Origin: a marine gamma proteobacterium HTCC2148
Lineage (GTDB): Bacteria; Pseudomonadota; Gammaproteobacteria; Pseudomonadales; Halieaceae
Length of the DNA: 64,000 nt
Assembly: GCA_000156295.1 (NCBI GenBank)
Contig: DS999222.1
Coordinates: 330,966 to 394,965 of the forward strand
Direction of reading: 5' to 3'
Under the pieces are notes generated by a model. It had not been told where the DNA came from, did no database searches, and saw nothing but the letters and a program-made list of their open reading frames with translations. The position numbers and the translations under genes were made by a program. The first letter of the stretch is position 1, and the number at the start of each line of letters is the position of its first letter. Of this stretch, positions 1 through 9,074 are shown in pieces.

Positions 1-110
1 GGCTGGACAATTCAATAGCCATTGAGTCGGAGGATGCGATATTTCGCAGCGAACTTAAAACTCGCTGGCGCTTACAAGCGGTATCGCGTTCTATGAGCAA
101 CGCCAGAAAC

Positions 111-136
111 AAAAACCCCTCCATGATGGAGGGGTT
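111..136 (-). terminator. Rho-independent terminator of the TonB-dependent receptor
   Basis: A ten-pair stem (AACCCCTCCA at 114-123, TGGAGGGGTT at 127-136) with a three-base loop lies just past the stop of the receptor gene. Read on the minus strand it is followed by TTTTTGTTT. There is no T-run on the plus strand, so it should work for minus-strand transcripts only. Confidence 0.85.
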
Positions 137-178
137 GGGGGAGGTGGTAGAACTTCGACCTGATGGTGTTTCCAGCGC

Positions 179-2632
179 CTAGAATGAGTAGCGCAGGTCT
201 AGGCCCCAGGTCAGAGTGTCGTTTGGGCGGGTATGGTAGGCGCCCAGAGTATCAGCAGCGAGGCCGCCGGGATTCCCAGCGTATTCCTTATCCAGCAGGT
301 TGTTGCCCCACAACGCCACTTCGATTGTGTCTGCTTCGTTGGACCACGCCAGGCGAGCATTGAGTAGCTTCTTGTCCTGGAAATACCAGGGGCCGGTGGC
401 ATAAATAACGCTATCCACATTCGGACCGGAAACCTCTGCGTACTGGTAGTTCATGTGCAGCAGCATATAGCCGAAGGCGATTTCCGGAGTCCAGTCCAAT
501 TTGAGGGTGTACTCGGTATTAGTCTCTCCGATGCTCTTGTTACCACCAGACAACTCCCCTGCCGAGTTGTAATACAGGTCTGAGATATTCTCCGTTTCCC
601 TGTAAGTGGTCAGGCCTGCAACGCGCAGTGTGTCAGTGATGCTCCAGGTGACGATCAACTCTATGCCATCAGCCTTTTCGTCGCTGGATACGACTCCGGG
701 AGCTGCAGTGGGGTCGTCAGGGCCATTTTTGACGGACTTTTGGTCTTGTTTGCCATCCAGTTTATGGTGGAAAATAGCAACTTCTGTGCGCAGCGTTTCG
801 TTGAAGAAGTCGCCCTTGAGGCCAATTTCATAGCTGGTCATTTCTTCAGGAGCGAAGGATCCTGCGACTACCGCACCGAAGCTTTGGCCATTAAAACCGC
901 CTGATTTGTAGCCAGTAGCAACAGACGCATAAGTCATGGCGTAGTCGGTGAACTGCCAGTCTAAAACCAGCCGTCCTGTGGTTTTGCTCCAATCGTCTGT
1001 GTCGGAAAACTTATCAAACCATTGATCTTCAGGGGCGCCTGTCTCAGCGGGATTGTAATTCACTCTTTCTGGCGCGAAGGGCCAGTCGAGGTCTGACTCA
1101 TAGGTCTGCCAAGTATATTCTTTCTCGTCGTAGCTGTATCGCAAGCCCGCGGCGATGCGGATCGTGTCGGTAATCTGGTAGGTACCGTCCACAAACACAC
1201 CCCAGTTCACGAAGTCGCCGGTGTTATCCATGGTTTCGGTAAAGTAGGTTCCAGTAAAGGAGGGTGGCAGCACCGCAATACCTTCGCCGGCAGACAAAAT
1301 CTGATAGAACTCTTCGGGAGCCCCCGCAAGCAGATCCCAGATGAAATCATCGGGACCGCCAAAGCCGCCAAGAATTGTCAAAAACTGCATGTACGAATCG
1401 GCCAGCAGACCAATATCGGTGCGTTGGAAAACATCCTCTTCGCTGTAGTTGGCGCCAGTAATCAGATTGAGTTTGTCGGTAACGTAGTTGAAACGCACCT
1501 CAGAGTAGAAGATGTTTGATTCTTCAATGTTATTGGTGTCGAGGTAGCGCCTTGGATCCGATGTGCCGTCTTCTTCCTGTAGGTTGGTCGTTTCCCAGTC
1601 GCGATAGCTAACGATACCAAACATGTCCCATTCGTCGTTAATGGCATGATTTATTTGCAACGAAACACCATACATATCTCGGGTTTCTTCTTCATTAGTG
1701 CGGGCTGAATTGTAGCCATTGCCATCCCCGGCCACGTCGTGCTGATCTTTGCTTCGGAAGGGATTATTACTGCTCTCATAGGCGTACTTACTGACGCCAA
1801 TAGCAGGTCGAGGCATTTCATCCCTGTCTTCGTAATCAGCTGCAAGCTGTATTTCTGTGTTGTCACTAAGGGTCCAGAGGAAAACTCCGCGGGCTGCCCA
1901 ATAACCCTCATCCCGGAAGTCGCCCCCATTGGTCGCTGATTCGGTATTGCCGCTACGTTGGTTGGAAAAAAGATTGCCGCGAAAAGCAAGTGACTCATTA
2001 ACAGGCGCGTTGATCATACCTTCCAAACGCAACTGATCGTTGGTGCCTATGCGAGTTTTGGCAAAACCCTCAAACTCCTGGCTTGGCTTGTTGGGCACAA
2101 TATTGATAACACCCGCAGTGGAGTTGCGACCGAATAAGGTACCCTGTGGGCCCTTCAGCACTTCGGTGCGAGCGATGTCCGTGAACGGAATTGATGTAAC
2201 AGCGCGAGGCATGTAGGAGCCGTCATAAAAGGTAGCAACAGAAGGATCCTGGCCTGAGCTGATATTAGGGCTGCTAACGCCGCGAACGGTAATTCCTAAC
2301 TGAGTGGAACCGCCCACAGTATCGCCGATATCCACGCCGGGTATAAAGGCATCGATGTCCTGAATAGTAACCGCACCTGTATTAATCATGTCCTGAGCGG
2401 TAAAGGCAGTGACGGATCCAGGTACAGACATTAAGTCTTCTTCGCGTTTCTGCGCGGTGACGATAATTTCTTCCAATTGCAGGTTGTAACCGCCTTTTTT
2501 GGCTTCTTCCTGGGTAAAGCCCGGTGTGGCCAAGGCACTGGCACCGATAATCAGCAGCGCTGACTGGACCGCGCGATTCAGTGGACGTCGCGCTGTTGGA
2601 ATTACCCGGTAGAGAGGAGATTTGTTATTCAT
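179..2632 (-). CDS. TonB-dependent outer-membrane receptor
   Basis: 817 residues. An N-terminal export signal (hydrophobic stretch about residues 21-38) is followed by a TonB-box-like EEIIVTAQKR at 54-63. A plug domain comes next (PGVDIGD, VRGVSS, VLKGPQGTLFGRNSTAGVINI), then a long beta-barrel ending in an aromatic residue (LRYSF), the usual outer-membrane C-terminus. Family members import siderophores, vitamins, glycans or other large substrates using TonB energy. Nothing here identifies the ligand: there is no adjacent TonB, transporter or degradative gene. It is monocistronic, with its own terminator downstream and a 315-base upstream gap. The style resembles the expanded receptor families of marine gammaproteobacteria and sphingomonads. 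The family call is secure; the substrate is unknown. Confidence 0.95.
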   Translation of the reverse strand: MNNKSPLYRVIPTARRPLNRAVQSALLIIGASALATPGFTQEEAKKGGYNLQLEEIIVTAQKREEDLMSVPGSVTAFTAQDMINTGAVTIQDIDAFIPGVDIGDTVGGSTQLGITVRGVSSPNISSGQDPSVATFYDGSYMPRAVTSIPFTDIARTEVLKGPQGTLFGRNSTAGVINIVPNKPSQEFEGFAKTRIGTNDQLRLEGMINAPVNESLAFRGNLFSNQRSGNTESATNGGDFRDEGYWAARGVFLWTLSDNTEIQLAADYEDRDEMPRPAIGVSKYAYESSNNPFRSKDQHDVAGDGNGYNSARTNEEETRDMYGVSLQINHAINDEWDMFGIVSYRDWETTNLQEEDGTSDPRRYLDTNNIEESNIFYSEVRFNYVTDKLNLITGANYSEEDVFQRTDIGLLADSYMQFLTILGGFGGPDDFIWDLLAGAPEEFYQILSAGEGIAVLPPSFTGTYFTETMDNTGDFVNWGVFVDGTYQITDTIRIAAGLRYSYDEKEYTWQTYESDLDWPFAPERVNYNPAETGAPEDQWFDKFSDTDDWSKTTGRLVLDWQFTDYAMTYASVATGYKSGGFNGQSFGAVVAGSFAPEEMTSYEIGLKGDFFNETLRTEVAIFHHKLDGKQDQKSVKNGPDDPTAAPGVVSSDEKADGIELIVTWSITDTLRVAGLTTYRETENISDLYYNSAGELSGGNKSIGETNTEYTLKLDWTPEIAFGYMLLHMNYQYAEVSGPNVDSVIYATGPWYFQDKKLLNARLAWSNEADTIEVALWGNNLLDKEYAGNPGGLAADTLGAYHTRPNDTLTWGLDLRYSF

Positions 2633-2947
2633 TGTTTTGAGTCTCGTGTTGCGAGTGTGTTAAGTGGTGTCGCGCCACATGTGACGACCTTGCAGGCCTC
2701 TGCGGGCTGCTTTCGCGCTAAACCAGAACCGATTAAGTTATTGTAATGAATGCTGCTTATTGGCAGCCGTCGGCACCGTCAGTTTACCGCAGTTCATCGC
2801 TAATTGCGGAATTTAAAGCTAGTTATAGCAAACTTTTTATAGGTGCCTCAAAAGTATTCAAGCTCAGCCTTAAACCAGACTGAAAGGTGCCAGTTGCGAG
2901 CACAGGCGGCACTGGTGCTGGCAGGAGCCTCTATTCGTTGAGGATTT
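2633..2947. other. Intergenic region upstream of the receptor
   Basis: About 315 bases without a credible gene. It holds the likely receptor promoter and the 3' end of the Mce transporter operon. A GC-rich imperfect inverted repeat (GGTGCCAGT near 2885, CACTGGTGCTGG near 2908) follows the lipoprotein gene but lacks a T-run, so it is not called a terminator. No tRNA or other RNA structure was recognised. Confidence 0.6.
2822..2851 (-). promoter_or_regulatory. Candidate sigma-70 promoter for the TonB-dependent receptor
   Basis: On the minus strand TTGAGG (2846-2851) and TATAAC (2822-2827) are separated by 18 bases in an AT-rich part of the gap. The match is moderate (4/6 and 5/6) and the site lies about 190 bases from the start codon, leaving a long leader. 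Found by eye only. Confidence 0.3.
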
Positions 2948-3553
2948 CTAAAGAGCGGCGGACTGTCCTAGTGTGCGAACTTCTGTGGCGATGTCTGTGC
3001 TCAGCTCAAGTAGCAGCGTGCTGTATGCAGCCGCGATAACCGCTCCAGAGGAGGTCCCGGCGCCGGGCAGTGGTTCCTCGTACCGTGTCAGGCGTCGAGC
3101 TACAGGCTGATCATCATTGACCTGAAACACTAGCCATTCTGCGACTAAGGTGGCTTTGGACGTTTCCGCGTCCAGCTTTAATATATTCAGCTTGATACCA
3201 ATCTCCGGAGCCCTGTCGGGATGCCAGGGGAACCGCCGTATGTCCTGGGTATCGAGCATGCTTGCCAGGTTCAGGATCACTACTCGGGTGACTCCATCCT
3301 CCAACGGCTCAGCCCAGCGCTCACTGTCGGCAATGGTAATGCTGTTACCACCATCGGAGCGCACTATGCCGTTTCGATTCAGGTATTCGGGGATGTTGAC
3401 AGGCCCCACGCCCAGTGAAAGTCCGTTAGAAGTCGTCGGCAAAGCTTGCGAGGCTGTCAATCGGTAATGGCTACTCGGTGGGGTGGTGCCGCAGGCCGAA
3501 AGCAATACGGCGGCTAACAGCGCGACACTCATTTTCAAAGTTAAGGCGCTCAT
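2948..3553 (-). CDS. ABC-type transport auxiliary lipoprotein (PqiC-like) of the Mce system
   Basis: 201 residues. The signal peptide ends in a lipobox, LLSAC, with the lipidated Cys at residue 21. The rest resembles the ABC_trans_aux/DUF330 family (PqiC and PA3214-like proteins), with SHYRLTAS near the mature N-terminus and VGPVNIPEYLNRNGIV. Such lipoproteins sit in the outer membrane and partner MCE-domain lipid transporters. The start overlaps the stop of the MCE gene (ATGA), so the two are translationally coupled, and this is the last gene of the operon. Family assignment is from sequence style and operon position. Confidence 0.85.
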   Translation of the reverse strand: MSALTLKMSVALLAAVLLSACGTTPPSSHYRLTASQALPTTSNGLSLGVGPVNIPEYLNRNGIVRSDGGNSITIADSERWAEPLEDGVTRVVILNLASMLDTQDIRRFPWHPDRAPEIGIKLNILKLDAETSKATLVAEWLVFQVNDDQPVARRLTRYEEPLPGAGTSSGAVIAAAYSTLLLELSTDIATEVRTLGQSAAL

Positions 3554-4518
3554 TCTTGCTCTCCAGTTCTGCCGCGAATCAAGGATTCCGGTTGTTCTTC
3601 CAACGCGCGGCCCAACTGTTGCAGCGCGCGGCCCGCTTGCGACAACTCGCGAAGCGCACGATTGAGTTCATAGACCGTGGCGGAGTCATGATCTACCAGT
3701 TTTTCTACGCCATCCATCCCCTCTTCGAAGGCTTGAATGGCCGCTTTGAGCACCTCCAGGTTGCTTGTTATCAATTCCGCAAGTTTGGGTAACTCTGTAT
3801 TAGCAGTGTCTACTGTGATTGCAGCGCCGTCCAGCACGGCATCCAATCTTGGGCCGGTGCTGGATAACTGGACTTGCAGTTGTTTGCTGAGGCCAGTGAC
3901 CGAAGAGAGTGTGTCTTGTAGTTGCGCGGGTAACTCCTGAAAGGACTCACTGGTGACAAAGGCGTTGATCCCGGAGGCAGTAGCCTCCAGATCGCTGGCG
4001 ATCTTGGCAAAGTCGATGGATTCCAGTTTTCGCGTCAAACGCTCCAGTCCTGTTGGAATCGTGGGTATTTGCAAGTGAGGGGAGTCAATTTCTGCGAGTA
4101 TCAGTTTGCTGTTAGGGTGAAAGTCCAGCTGGATGTAGAGTAGCCCGGTGAGAATACTCTGGGTATTCAGTTGGGCGCGTAAACCGCGGGAAATAAGTTC
4201 TTCAGTCAGGCTTTCCGCGTTAGTGCCTGTGCGCCGGATGTTCTCCCCGCGAATCTCGGCTTCTACCAGCATGATCAGCTCTACCGTATCAGCGTCAAGG
4301 ATCAATTCGATAGCGGTGACCTGGCCGATCTGCACCCCGCGCAGGGCTACCGGGGCTCCGATCGTGAGTCCTTTGACCGAACCTTCAAACACCATGACTA
4401 CTGTGCTGCGTTCTTTACCAAAACCCGTCCCCAGCGCAAAGATAATGGTGCTGATGGCAATGAGGAGTGCGCCGACAACGAAGGCGCCAATGGCCACTGT
4501 ATGGGGTTTTTCGCTCAT
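3550..4518 (-). CDS. MCE-domain (MlaD-like) lipid transport protein
   Basis: 322 residues. One N-terminal membrane segment (about 8-30, rich in G/A/V/I) anchors it in the inner membrane. The MCE domain follows (about 40-118: VVMVFEGSVKGLTIGAPVALRGVQIGQV, with the typical L.iGapV..rGv.vG pattern). A long, mostly helical periplasmic C-terminus with no second MCE domain follows. MCE proteins form hexameric rings that carry phospholipids between membranes. At 322 residues it is longer than E. coli MlaD (183) and closer to the PA3213 type. It overlaps the ATPase gene upstream and the lipoprotein gene downstream by four bases each. Confidence 0.9.
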   Translation of the reverse strand: MSEKPHTVAIGAFVVGALLIAISTIIFALGTGFGKERSTVVMVFEGSVKGLTIGAPVALRGVQIGQVTAIELILDADTVELIMLVEAEIRGENIRRTGTNAESLTEELISRGLRAQLNTQSILTGLLYIQLDFHPNSKLILAEIDSPHLQIPTIPTGLERLTRKLESIDFAKIASDLEATASGINAFVTSESFQELPAQLQDTLSSVTGLSKQLQVQLSSTGPRLDAVLDGAAITVDTANTELPKLAELITSNLEVLKAAIQAFEEGMDGVEKLVDHDSATVYELNRALRELSQAGRALQQLGRALEEQPESLIRGRTGEQE

Positions 4519-5285
4519 GCTTGTTCCTCTTGAGGCGAGCCGGACTCGCGCGCCAGGAATTGTCTCACAACTGGCTGCTCGCTGTGATCACGCAGTTCTC
4601 TGGGGTCGCCATAGGCAATCATGGTTTTAGTATTAACATCCAGATAAACAGAGTTACTGGCGATGCCGAAAATACTGGGCAGTTCATGAGTCACCATAAC
4701 GACGGTGGCGCCGATAGATTCCTGCAGTTGAACGATTAACTCGTCCAGCAAGCGAGAACTGATCGGGTCCAGCCCGGCCGATGGCTCATCAAAAAATAGT
4801 ATTTCCGGGTCCAGGGCAATAGCTCTGGCAAGGGCTGCACGTTTGCGCATGCCTCCGCTTATTTCGGATGGATAATAGTTTTGATACCCACCCAAACCCA
4901 CCAGTGCGAGTTTATAGGCGATGATGTCTTCGCGATCGCTGGCTGAGTATTGAGTATAGAGCTGCAGCGGCAGGTTGACGTTGCCTGCCAGCGTCATGGC
5001 ACTGAACAGGCCGCCAGATTGGTAGGTGATGCCCCAACGCTGTCGCATGTCGTCCTGCTGCTTCATGCTGGCCTGGAAGAAGCTCTGGTCGTTGTAAAAA
5101 ATGTCGCCCTTGGCCGGATCAAGCAGTCCCAGCATGTGCTTTAGCAGCGTGCTCTTACCGCAGCCGCTACCGCCCATAATGACGAAAATGTCTCCCTTAT
5201 TGATGTCAAAGTTGAGGTCGCGTTGAATAACGCTGGGCCCATACGCCATGGTCAGATCGCGAATGCTGATGTGCGGCTCGCTCAT
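4515..5285 (-). CDS. Mce/Mla-type ABC transporter ATPase (MlaF-like)
   Basis: 256 residues. Walker A is GGSGCGKST (38-46), the signature is ISGGMRKRAALARA and Walker B is ILFFDEPSAGLDP. The SGGMRKR form is typical of MlaF-family ATPases rather than generic importers. It should power the inner-membrane complex with the permease encoded just upstream and the MCE ring encoded just downstream. The start overlaps the permease stop by one base (TGATG) and the stop overlaps the MCE start by four. Confidence 0.92.
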   Translation of the reverse strand: MSEPHISIRDLTMAYGPSVIQRDLNFDINKGDIFVIMGGSGCGKSTLLKHMLGLLDPAKGDIFYNDQSFFQASMKQQDDMRQRWGITYQSGGLFSAMTLAGNVNLPLQLYTQYSASDREDIIAYKLALVGLGGYQNYYPSEISGGMRKRAALARAIALDPEILFFDEPSAGLDPISSRLLDELIVQLQESIGATVVMVTHELPSIFGIASNSVYLDVNTKTMIAYGDPRELRDHSEQPVVRQFLARESGSPQEEQA

Positions 5286-6415
5286 CAGATACCAACCTGT
5301 TGGAAGAGAATGTTGATCGCCGCATCTGCGACAATCAGGTAAACGATGGCGGTGACAACAGCCTGGGTGGCAGCCTGGCCCACGGCGGCGGAACTGCGGC
5401 CGCTATTGATGCCAGAGCGGCAGCCCGCGACGGCAATCAGCACGCCAAATACCACGCTCTTGATCAGCCCGACGCTGAGGTGAGAGAGTTGGAGAGCGGT
5501 TTCTCCCTCGGAGATATACATCAATGGAGTAACCCCAAGACCTCCGGAGACAATGCCCCCACCAATAATTCCCAACAGGTTGGCATAGAGCGTCAGTAAG
5601 GGCATGGCTACGACCAGCGCTAACATGCGTGGTACCACCAGAAACTCCATGGGTGAAATGCCCATAGTCCTGATGGCATCGATTTCCTCGTTGGCCTGCA
5701 TGGTTCCCAGCTGCGCTGCATAGGCAGCTCCAGTGCGACCGGCCATGACAATGGCGGCCATCAAAACCCCCATTTCTCGTAACATGCCAATCACCACCAG
5801 GTCTGCAACGTAGACCTCGGCGCCGAATTGTTGCAGTTGCACGGCCCCGAGATAGGCCAGGATCATGCCAACCAGAACACTGGTCAGGCTGATAATGGCG
5901 AACGCATCAGGGCCCGCCTGGTAGCAAAACGTGCGAAAGTCGCTGAACCGGGTATTGGCTTTCCCCAGAGCAAGTCGCCATAGAGCAATGCCAAGCTCGC
6001 CGATAAAAGCCAGGGATTCGACTGTGCTTTCCCAGAGCTCCAGCACAAGGCTTCCCGGGCTGAAAGATTCGTACCACTGTTTGTTTGGCGCAGAAGGGGG
6101 GACATGAGTGGGCACGGCTGTTGCTACATCAAGGAGTCGCTCAATGCCGTCAGGAAGTGCTCGTGTGCGAAACACGATGTTGTCTTCTCGACATTGGTTA
6201 AACGATTGCAGCAGAAACGCCATAAGGACAGAGTCCCAGAGTCCTAGCTGGGAGCCGTCCACGACCAGCTCAGAGGCGGTAATGCCCAGCAGGTCATCTT
6301 TTAATACGTGGAAATCACGATGGGACTGGCCCTGGACCCAGTCTCCGGTAAGCAGCAGGACAGCAACCTCCCTGTCTTCAGTCAGTAATTCGAATCCTGG
6401 AGGCTGTTCACTCAT
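5285..6415 (-). CDS. Mce/Mla-type ABC transporter permease with N-terminal STAS domain
   Basis: 376 residues. Residues about 1-100 look like a STAS domain, the role played by the separate MlaB protein in E. coli. Residues about 130-376 are a MlaE-family permease with several membrane segments and the conserved cytoplasmic loop EEIDAIRTMGISPMEF that contacts the ATPase. The fusion supplies MlaB and MlaE functions in one chain. It is the first of four tightly packed transporter genes, 62 bases after the DUF3806-type gene on the same strand. The likely role is phospholipid movement between the membranes; direction and substrate cannot be read from sequence. Confidence 0.9.
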   Translation of the reverse strand: MSEQPPGFELLTEDREVAVLLLTGDWVQGQSHRDFHVLKDDLLGITASELVVDGSQLGLWDSVLMAFLLQSFNQCREDNIVFRTRALPDGIERLLDVATAVPTHVPPSAPNKQWYESFSPGSLVLELWESTVESLAFIGELGIALWRLALGKANTRFSDFRTFCYQAGPDAFAIISLTSVLVGMILAYLGAVQLQQFGAEVYVADLVVIGMLREMGVLMAAIVMAGRTGAAYAAQLGTMQANEEIDAIRTMGISPMEFLVVPRMLALVVAMPLLTLYANLLGIIGGGIVSGGLGVTPLMYISEGETALQLSHLSVGLIKSVVFGVLIAVAGCRSGINSGRSSAAVGQAATQAVVTAIVYLIVADAAINILFQQVGI

Positions 6416-6477
6416 GCAGTTGCAGTGCTCACGTCTGTTACGCGCTAGTCTAATAACTTAGCGAAGTGATTACCACG

Positions 6478-6984
6478 TTACTGAAAGGGGAGGGCAGGTA
6501 TAGCTGCGCGCAGGGTATCGCGTGCTCTGCGATAAATATCCGCCACGGGCGTGCGATCATCCACTTCGCGTCGGCGGGAGATCATGGTCACCGGGAAAAG
6601 GTAGCTGTCCGTCGACTTGTAACGCAACGCTCGAGTGCGCCCGTATCGGTCTTCATAAACGACCCAGTCCAGAGACAGCTCGCTGGCTAGCAGGTCGCCC
6701 ATGACGATTCCCATAGCCTGCAGCTCGCTAGTTTGGTTGCCGCTAACGATATTTTCATCCAACAAACGCTGTAACAGCGCCAGATCCTTGTCTTTGCTGC
6801 CGTTGAGTTGGCCACCGAAGTTCCGGGCGGTAAGAGCATTGAGTGAGTCACGCTGCTGTTGCATATACTGAAGATCAATATGGGTCAGTTTGCTTATTGT
6901 TAGATCGTCTTGCGCCATAGAGGCGCTGCACAGTGGCCATAAAATGAGCAGCACGAGCAGTGATAGCGGACGTGGATGTACCAT
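6478..6984 (-). CDS. Exported DUF3806-type protein
   Basis: 168 residues from the ATG at 6984. This start is chosen over an in-frame ATG 48 bases upstream because it has a GAGAAC ribosome-binding site and gives a clean signal peptide, MVHPRPLSLLVLLILW, cut near SMAQ. The mature protein contains LQAMGIVMGDLLASEL, LDWVVYEDRYGRTRALRY and VTMISRR. I recognise this as the DUF3806 pattern, function unknown. It precedes the Mce transporter genes on the same strand and diverges from dapA. A periplasmic helper for the transporter is possible but only suggested by position. Confidence 0.75.
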   Translation of the reverse strand: MVHPRPLSLLVLLILWPLCSASMAQDDLTISKLTHIDLQYMQQQRDSLNALTARNFGGQLNGSKDKDLALLQRLLDENIVSGNQTSELQAMGIVMGDLLASELSLDWVVYEDRYGRTRALRYKSTDSYLFPVTMISRRREVDDRTPVADIYRRARDTLRAAIPALPFQ

Positions 6985-7047
6985 ATGACGTTCTCTTTGA
7001 GGGTCAGTGTAGAGCATAGCAGCAGCGTGCATTTTAGCCCATGCCGG

Positions 7048-7075
7048 TTGTCATCCCCGCCCCTTCATGGATAAT
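7048..7075 (+). promoter_or_regulatory. Candidate sigma-70 promoter for dapA
   Basis: TTGTCA (7048-7053) and GATAAT (7070-7075) with a 16-base spacer, 67 bases before the dapA start. Each box matches consensus at five of six positions. Found by eye. Confidence 0.45.
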
Positions 7076-7141
7076 GGCCCTCTTTCCTGCGGGCGGCGCA
7101 ATTTTTGGCTGCTGCTCGTCAGTTTTTTTCGGAGAACTCAG

Positions 7142-8014
7142 ATGATTACCGGCAGTATTGTCGCCCTTGTTACGCCTATGCACCCAGATGGCAGTATCGA
7201 CTGGAAGGCTCTGGAGGGCTTGTTAGACCTGCACATGGAGGCAGGGACAGGAGCGATAGGGGCGGTGGGGACCACCGGCGAAAGCGCGACACTGAGCGTT
7301 CCTGAACATTGTCAGATGATCAAACACTGCGTGGATTATGTCTCAGGCCGTATTCCTGTGCTGGCAGGCACGGGTGCCAATGCCACCTGGGAGGCTATTG
7401 AATTGACGCGGGCTGCGGCGGATGCCGGTGCTGATGCCTGTTTGTTGGTCACTCCGTATTACAATCGCCCGACGCAGAACGGTCTGTATGAACATTTCAA
7501 GGCAGTGGCGGAGGCGGTTCAGGTGCCCCAGGTCTTGTATAATGTGCCTGGCCGCACTGCAGTGGATATGAGTAACGAAACGGTGGAACGACTGGCAGGC
7601 CTGGATAATATTGTAGGAATCAAAGATGCAACCGGGGATACCGCGAGAGGACTTGAGCTGATTGACCGTTGCGGCGATCAGATAGCCATTTACTCCGGCG
7701 ATGATCCTACGGCGATGGAGCTAATTCTGGCAGGCGGTAAGGGCAATGTTTCGGTAACTGCGAACGTGGCCCCACGGCAGATGGCTGAGCTTTGCGCTCT
7801 GGCTGCCGCCGGTGACAGGGATGGGGCTAGCGCAATTAACGATCAGCTTGCAGCTCTGAACCGTGCATTGTTTTTGGAGGCGAACCCGATTCCAGTAAAA
7901 TGGGCATTGGAACAGCAGGGCCTTATGGGTGGCGGTATTCGCCTTCCGTTAACTGCTCTGGACGAAAAATATCACGCCGAGGTATTGGCGGCCCTGGAGG
8001 CAGCAGCAATTTAA
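7142..8014 (+). CDS. dapA: 4-hydroxy-tetrahydrodipicolinate synthase
   Basis: 290 residues from the ATG at 7142, chosen because GGAG lies just upstream and [13 protein letters not shown] is the family's usual N-terminus. It condenses pyruvate with aspartate semialdehyde in the first committed step to diaminopimelate and lysine. The Schiff-base lysine is K161 (GIKDATGD) and the catalytic tyrosine is Y133 (LYNVPGRTA), with GTTGES at 43-48; the numbering agrees with E. coli DapA. The stop overlaps the bamC start (TAATG), the dapA-bamC pairing seen in E. coli and Pseudomonas. Confidence 0.98.
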   Translation: MITGSIVALVTPMHPDGSIDWKALEGLLDLHMEAGTGAIGAVGTTGESATLSVPEHCQMIKHCVDYVSGRIPVLAGTGANATWEAIELTRAAADAGADACLLVTPYYNRPTQNGLYEHFKAVAEAVQVPQVLYNVPGRTAVDMSNETVERLAGLDNIVGIKDATGDTARGLELIDRCGDQIAIYSGDDPTAMELILAGGKGNVSVTANVAPRQMAELCALAAAGDRDGASAINDQLAALNRALFLEANPIPVKWALEQQGLMGGGIRLPLTALDEKYHAEVLAALEAAAI

Positions 8015-9069
8015 TGAGCATCTCCCCTATTACACGTGGATTCATTGCCGGCGTCTTGCTGGCCTCTCTTACTGGCTGTGGTTACCTGTTCGGTGACCAG
8101 GGTGTTTTTCGCGATAACTCGCAAGACTATAAAAAAGCACCCGAGATGGCTGTCATCTCGGTGCCCGAGGGCAAGGAGACAGACACCTTGCAGGAAATAT
8201 ACCCCGTGCCGCCGACCAGCAGCACAGTGGTGCAAGCGGGGGCGTTTGAGGTTCCGCGTCCAACGCCGCTGGTTGCCGGTGGTGAAGACGAAACCGTTCG
8301 CATTCAAAAACTGGGTGACGACTCATGGGCGCTGGTCGCCGAAGCGCCGGGACAGGTGTGGCCGCAGGTTCGCAGCTTTTTCGCCAGCGCTGGCATCGCG
8401 GTAGCTAGGGTAGATGCCAGGGAAGGTTTGATGGAGACCAATTGGTTGGAGTTGGAGTCTGCTGCGATGGCCAGCCGGTTCCAGGTGCGGATCGATCAGG
8501 GTGTCCAGCGTGGCAGCAGTGAATTACATGTGTTGCAGCAGAACCAGGCCGGAGATGTAAACAATTGGCCCGATGCATCCGATAATGCGGAGCAGGAATC
8601 TGAAATGCTCACTGCGCTGGCCCAGTACATTGCCAATAGCGCCGGCACTGCACCTGTGTCTATGGTGGCTAATCAGGCGATTAGTGCTTCGGGTAAAATT
8701 TCCTTACAGGAAAATGCCCAGGGTGAGTCCTTTATTCAGCTCGGCTTGCCCTTTGATCGGGCGTGGGCATCGGTGGGGCGTGCGCTGGGAAGGTCTACCT
8801 TTGAGGTGACTGATCGCGATCGCAGCAGTGGCGTTTATTATGCTCGCTTCCTCGGCCCTGATGCGGAAGAAGAAGATAGTTGGTTTGGCTGGTTATGGGA
8901 CAGTGATGACGAGTACCCTCACGTGGGTGAGATTTTTATTGTCAACGTCGACGCCCAGGATAATGGTGGTGTCGAGATATATCTGCGAGCCCAGCCAGAG
9001 GCAAGCGAGGTGCTTGAACGGCGTGATCAGCAAGCTATGTTGGGCCTTATCAAGGGCAATATAAACTAA
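8014..9069 (+). CDS. bamC: Outer membrane protein assembly factor BamC
   Basis: 351 residues from the ATG overlapping the dapA stop; E. coli BamC has 344. The signal peptide ends SLTGC, so Cys22 would be lipidated. The N-terminal part (GYLFGDQGVFRDNSQDY) is the unstructured segment that binds BamD in E. coli. Two helix-grip domains follow, about 110-225 and 245-350 (GDDSWALVAEAPGQVWPQV, then FDRAWASVGRAL). It is a non-essential lipoprotein of the beta-barrel assembly machine. It is translationally coupled to dapA and lies five bases before the MBL-fold gene. Confidence 0.93.
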   Translation: MSISPITRGFIAGVLLASLTGCGYLFGDQGVFRDNSQDYKKAPEMAVISVPEGKETDTLQEIYPVPPTSSTVVQAGAFEVPRPTPLVAGGEDETVRIQKLGDDSWALVAEAPGQVWPQVRSFFASAGIAVARVDAREGLMETNWLELESAAMASRFQVRIDQGVQRGSSELHVLQQNQAGDVNNWPDASDNAEQESEMLTALAQYIANSAGTAPVSMVANQAISASGKISLQENAQGESFIQLGLPFDRAWASVGRALGRSTFEVTDRDRSSGVYYARFLGPDAEEEDSWFGWLWDSDDEYPHVGEIFIVNVDAQDNGGVEIYLRAQPEASEVLERRDQQAMLGLIKGNIN

Positions 9070-9074
9070 CTTTC

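Noticed and set aside
3-182. Plus-strand reading frame open from the window edge to 182
   Set aside because: It runs through the receptor terminator and into the receptor gene's end; no recognisable protein motif. A truncated gene ending before 110 cannot be excluded but is unsupported.
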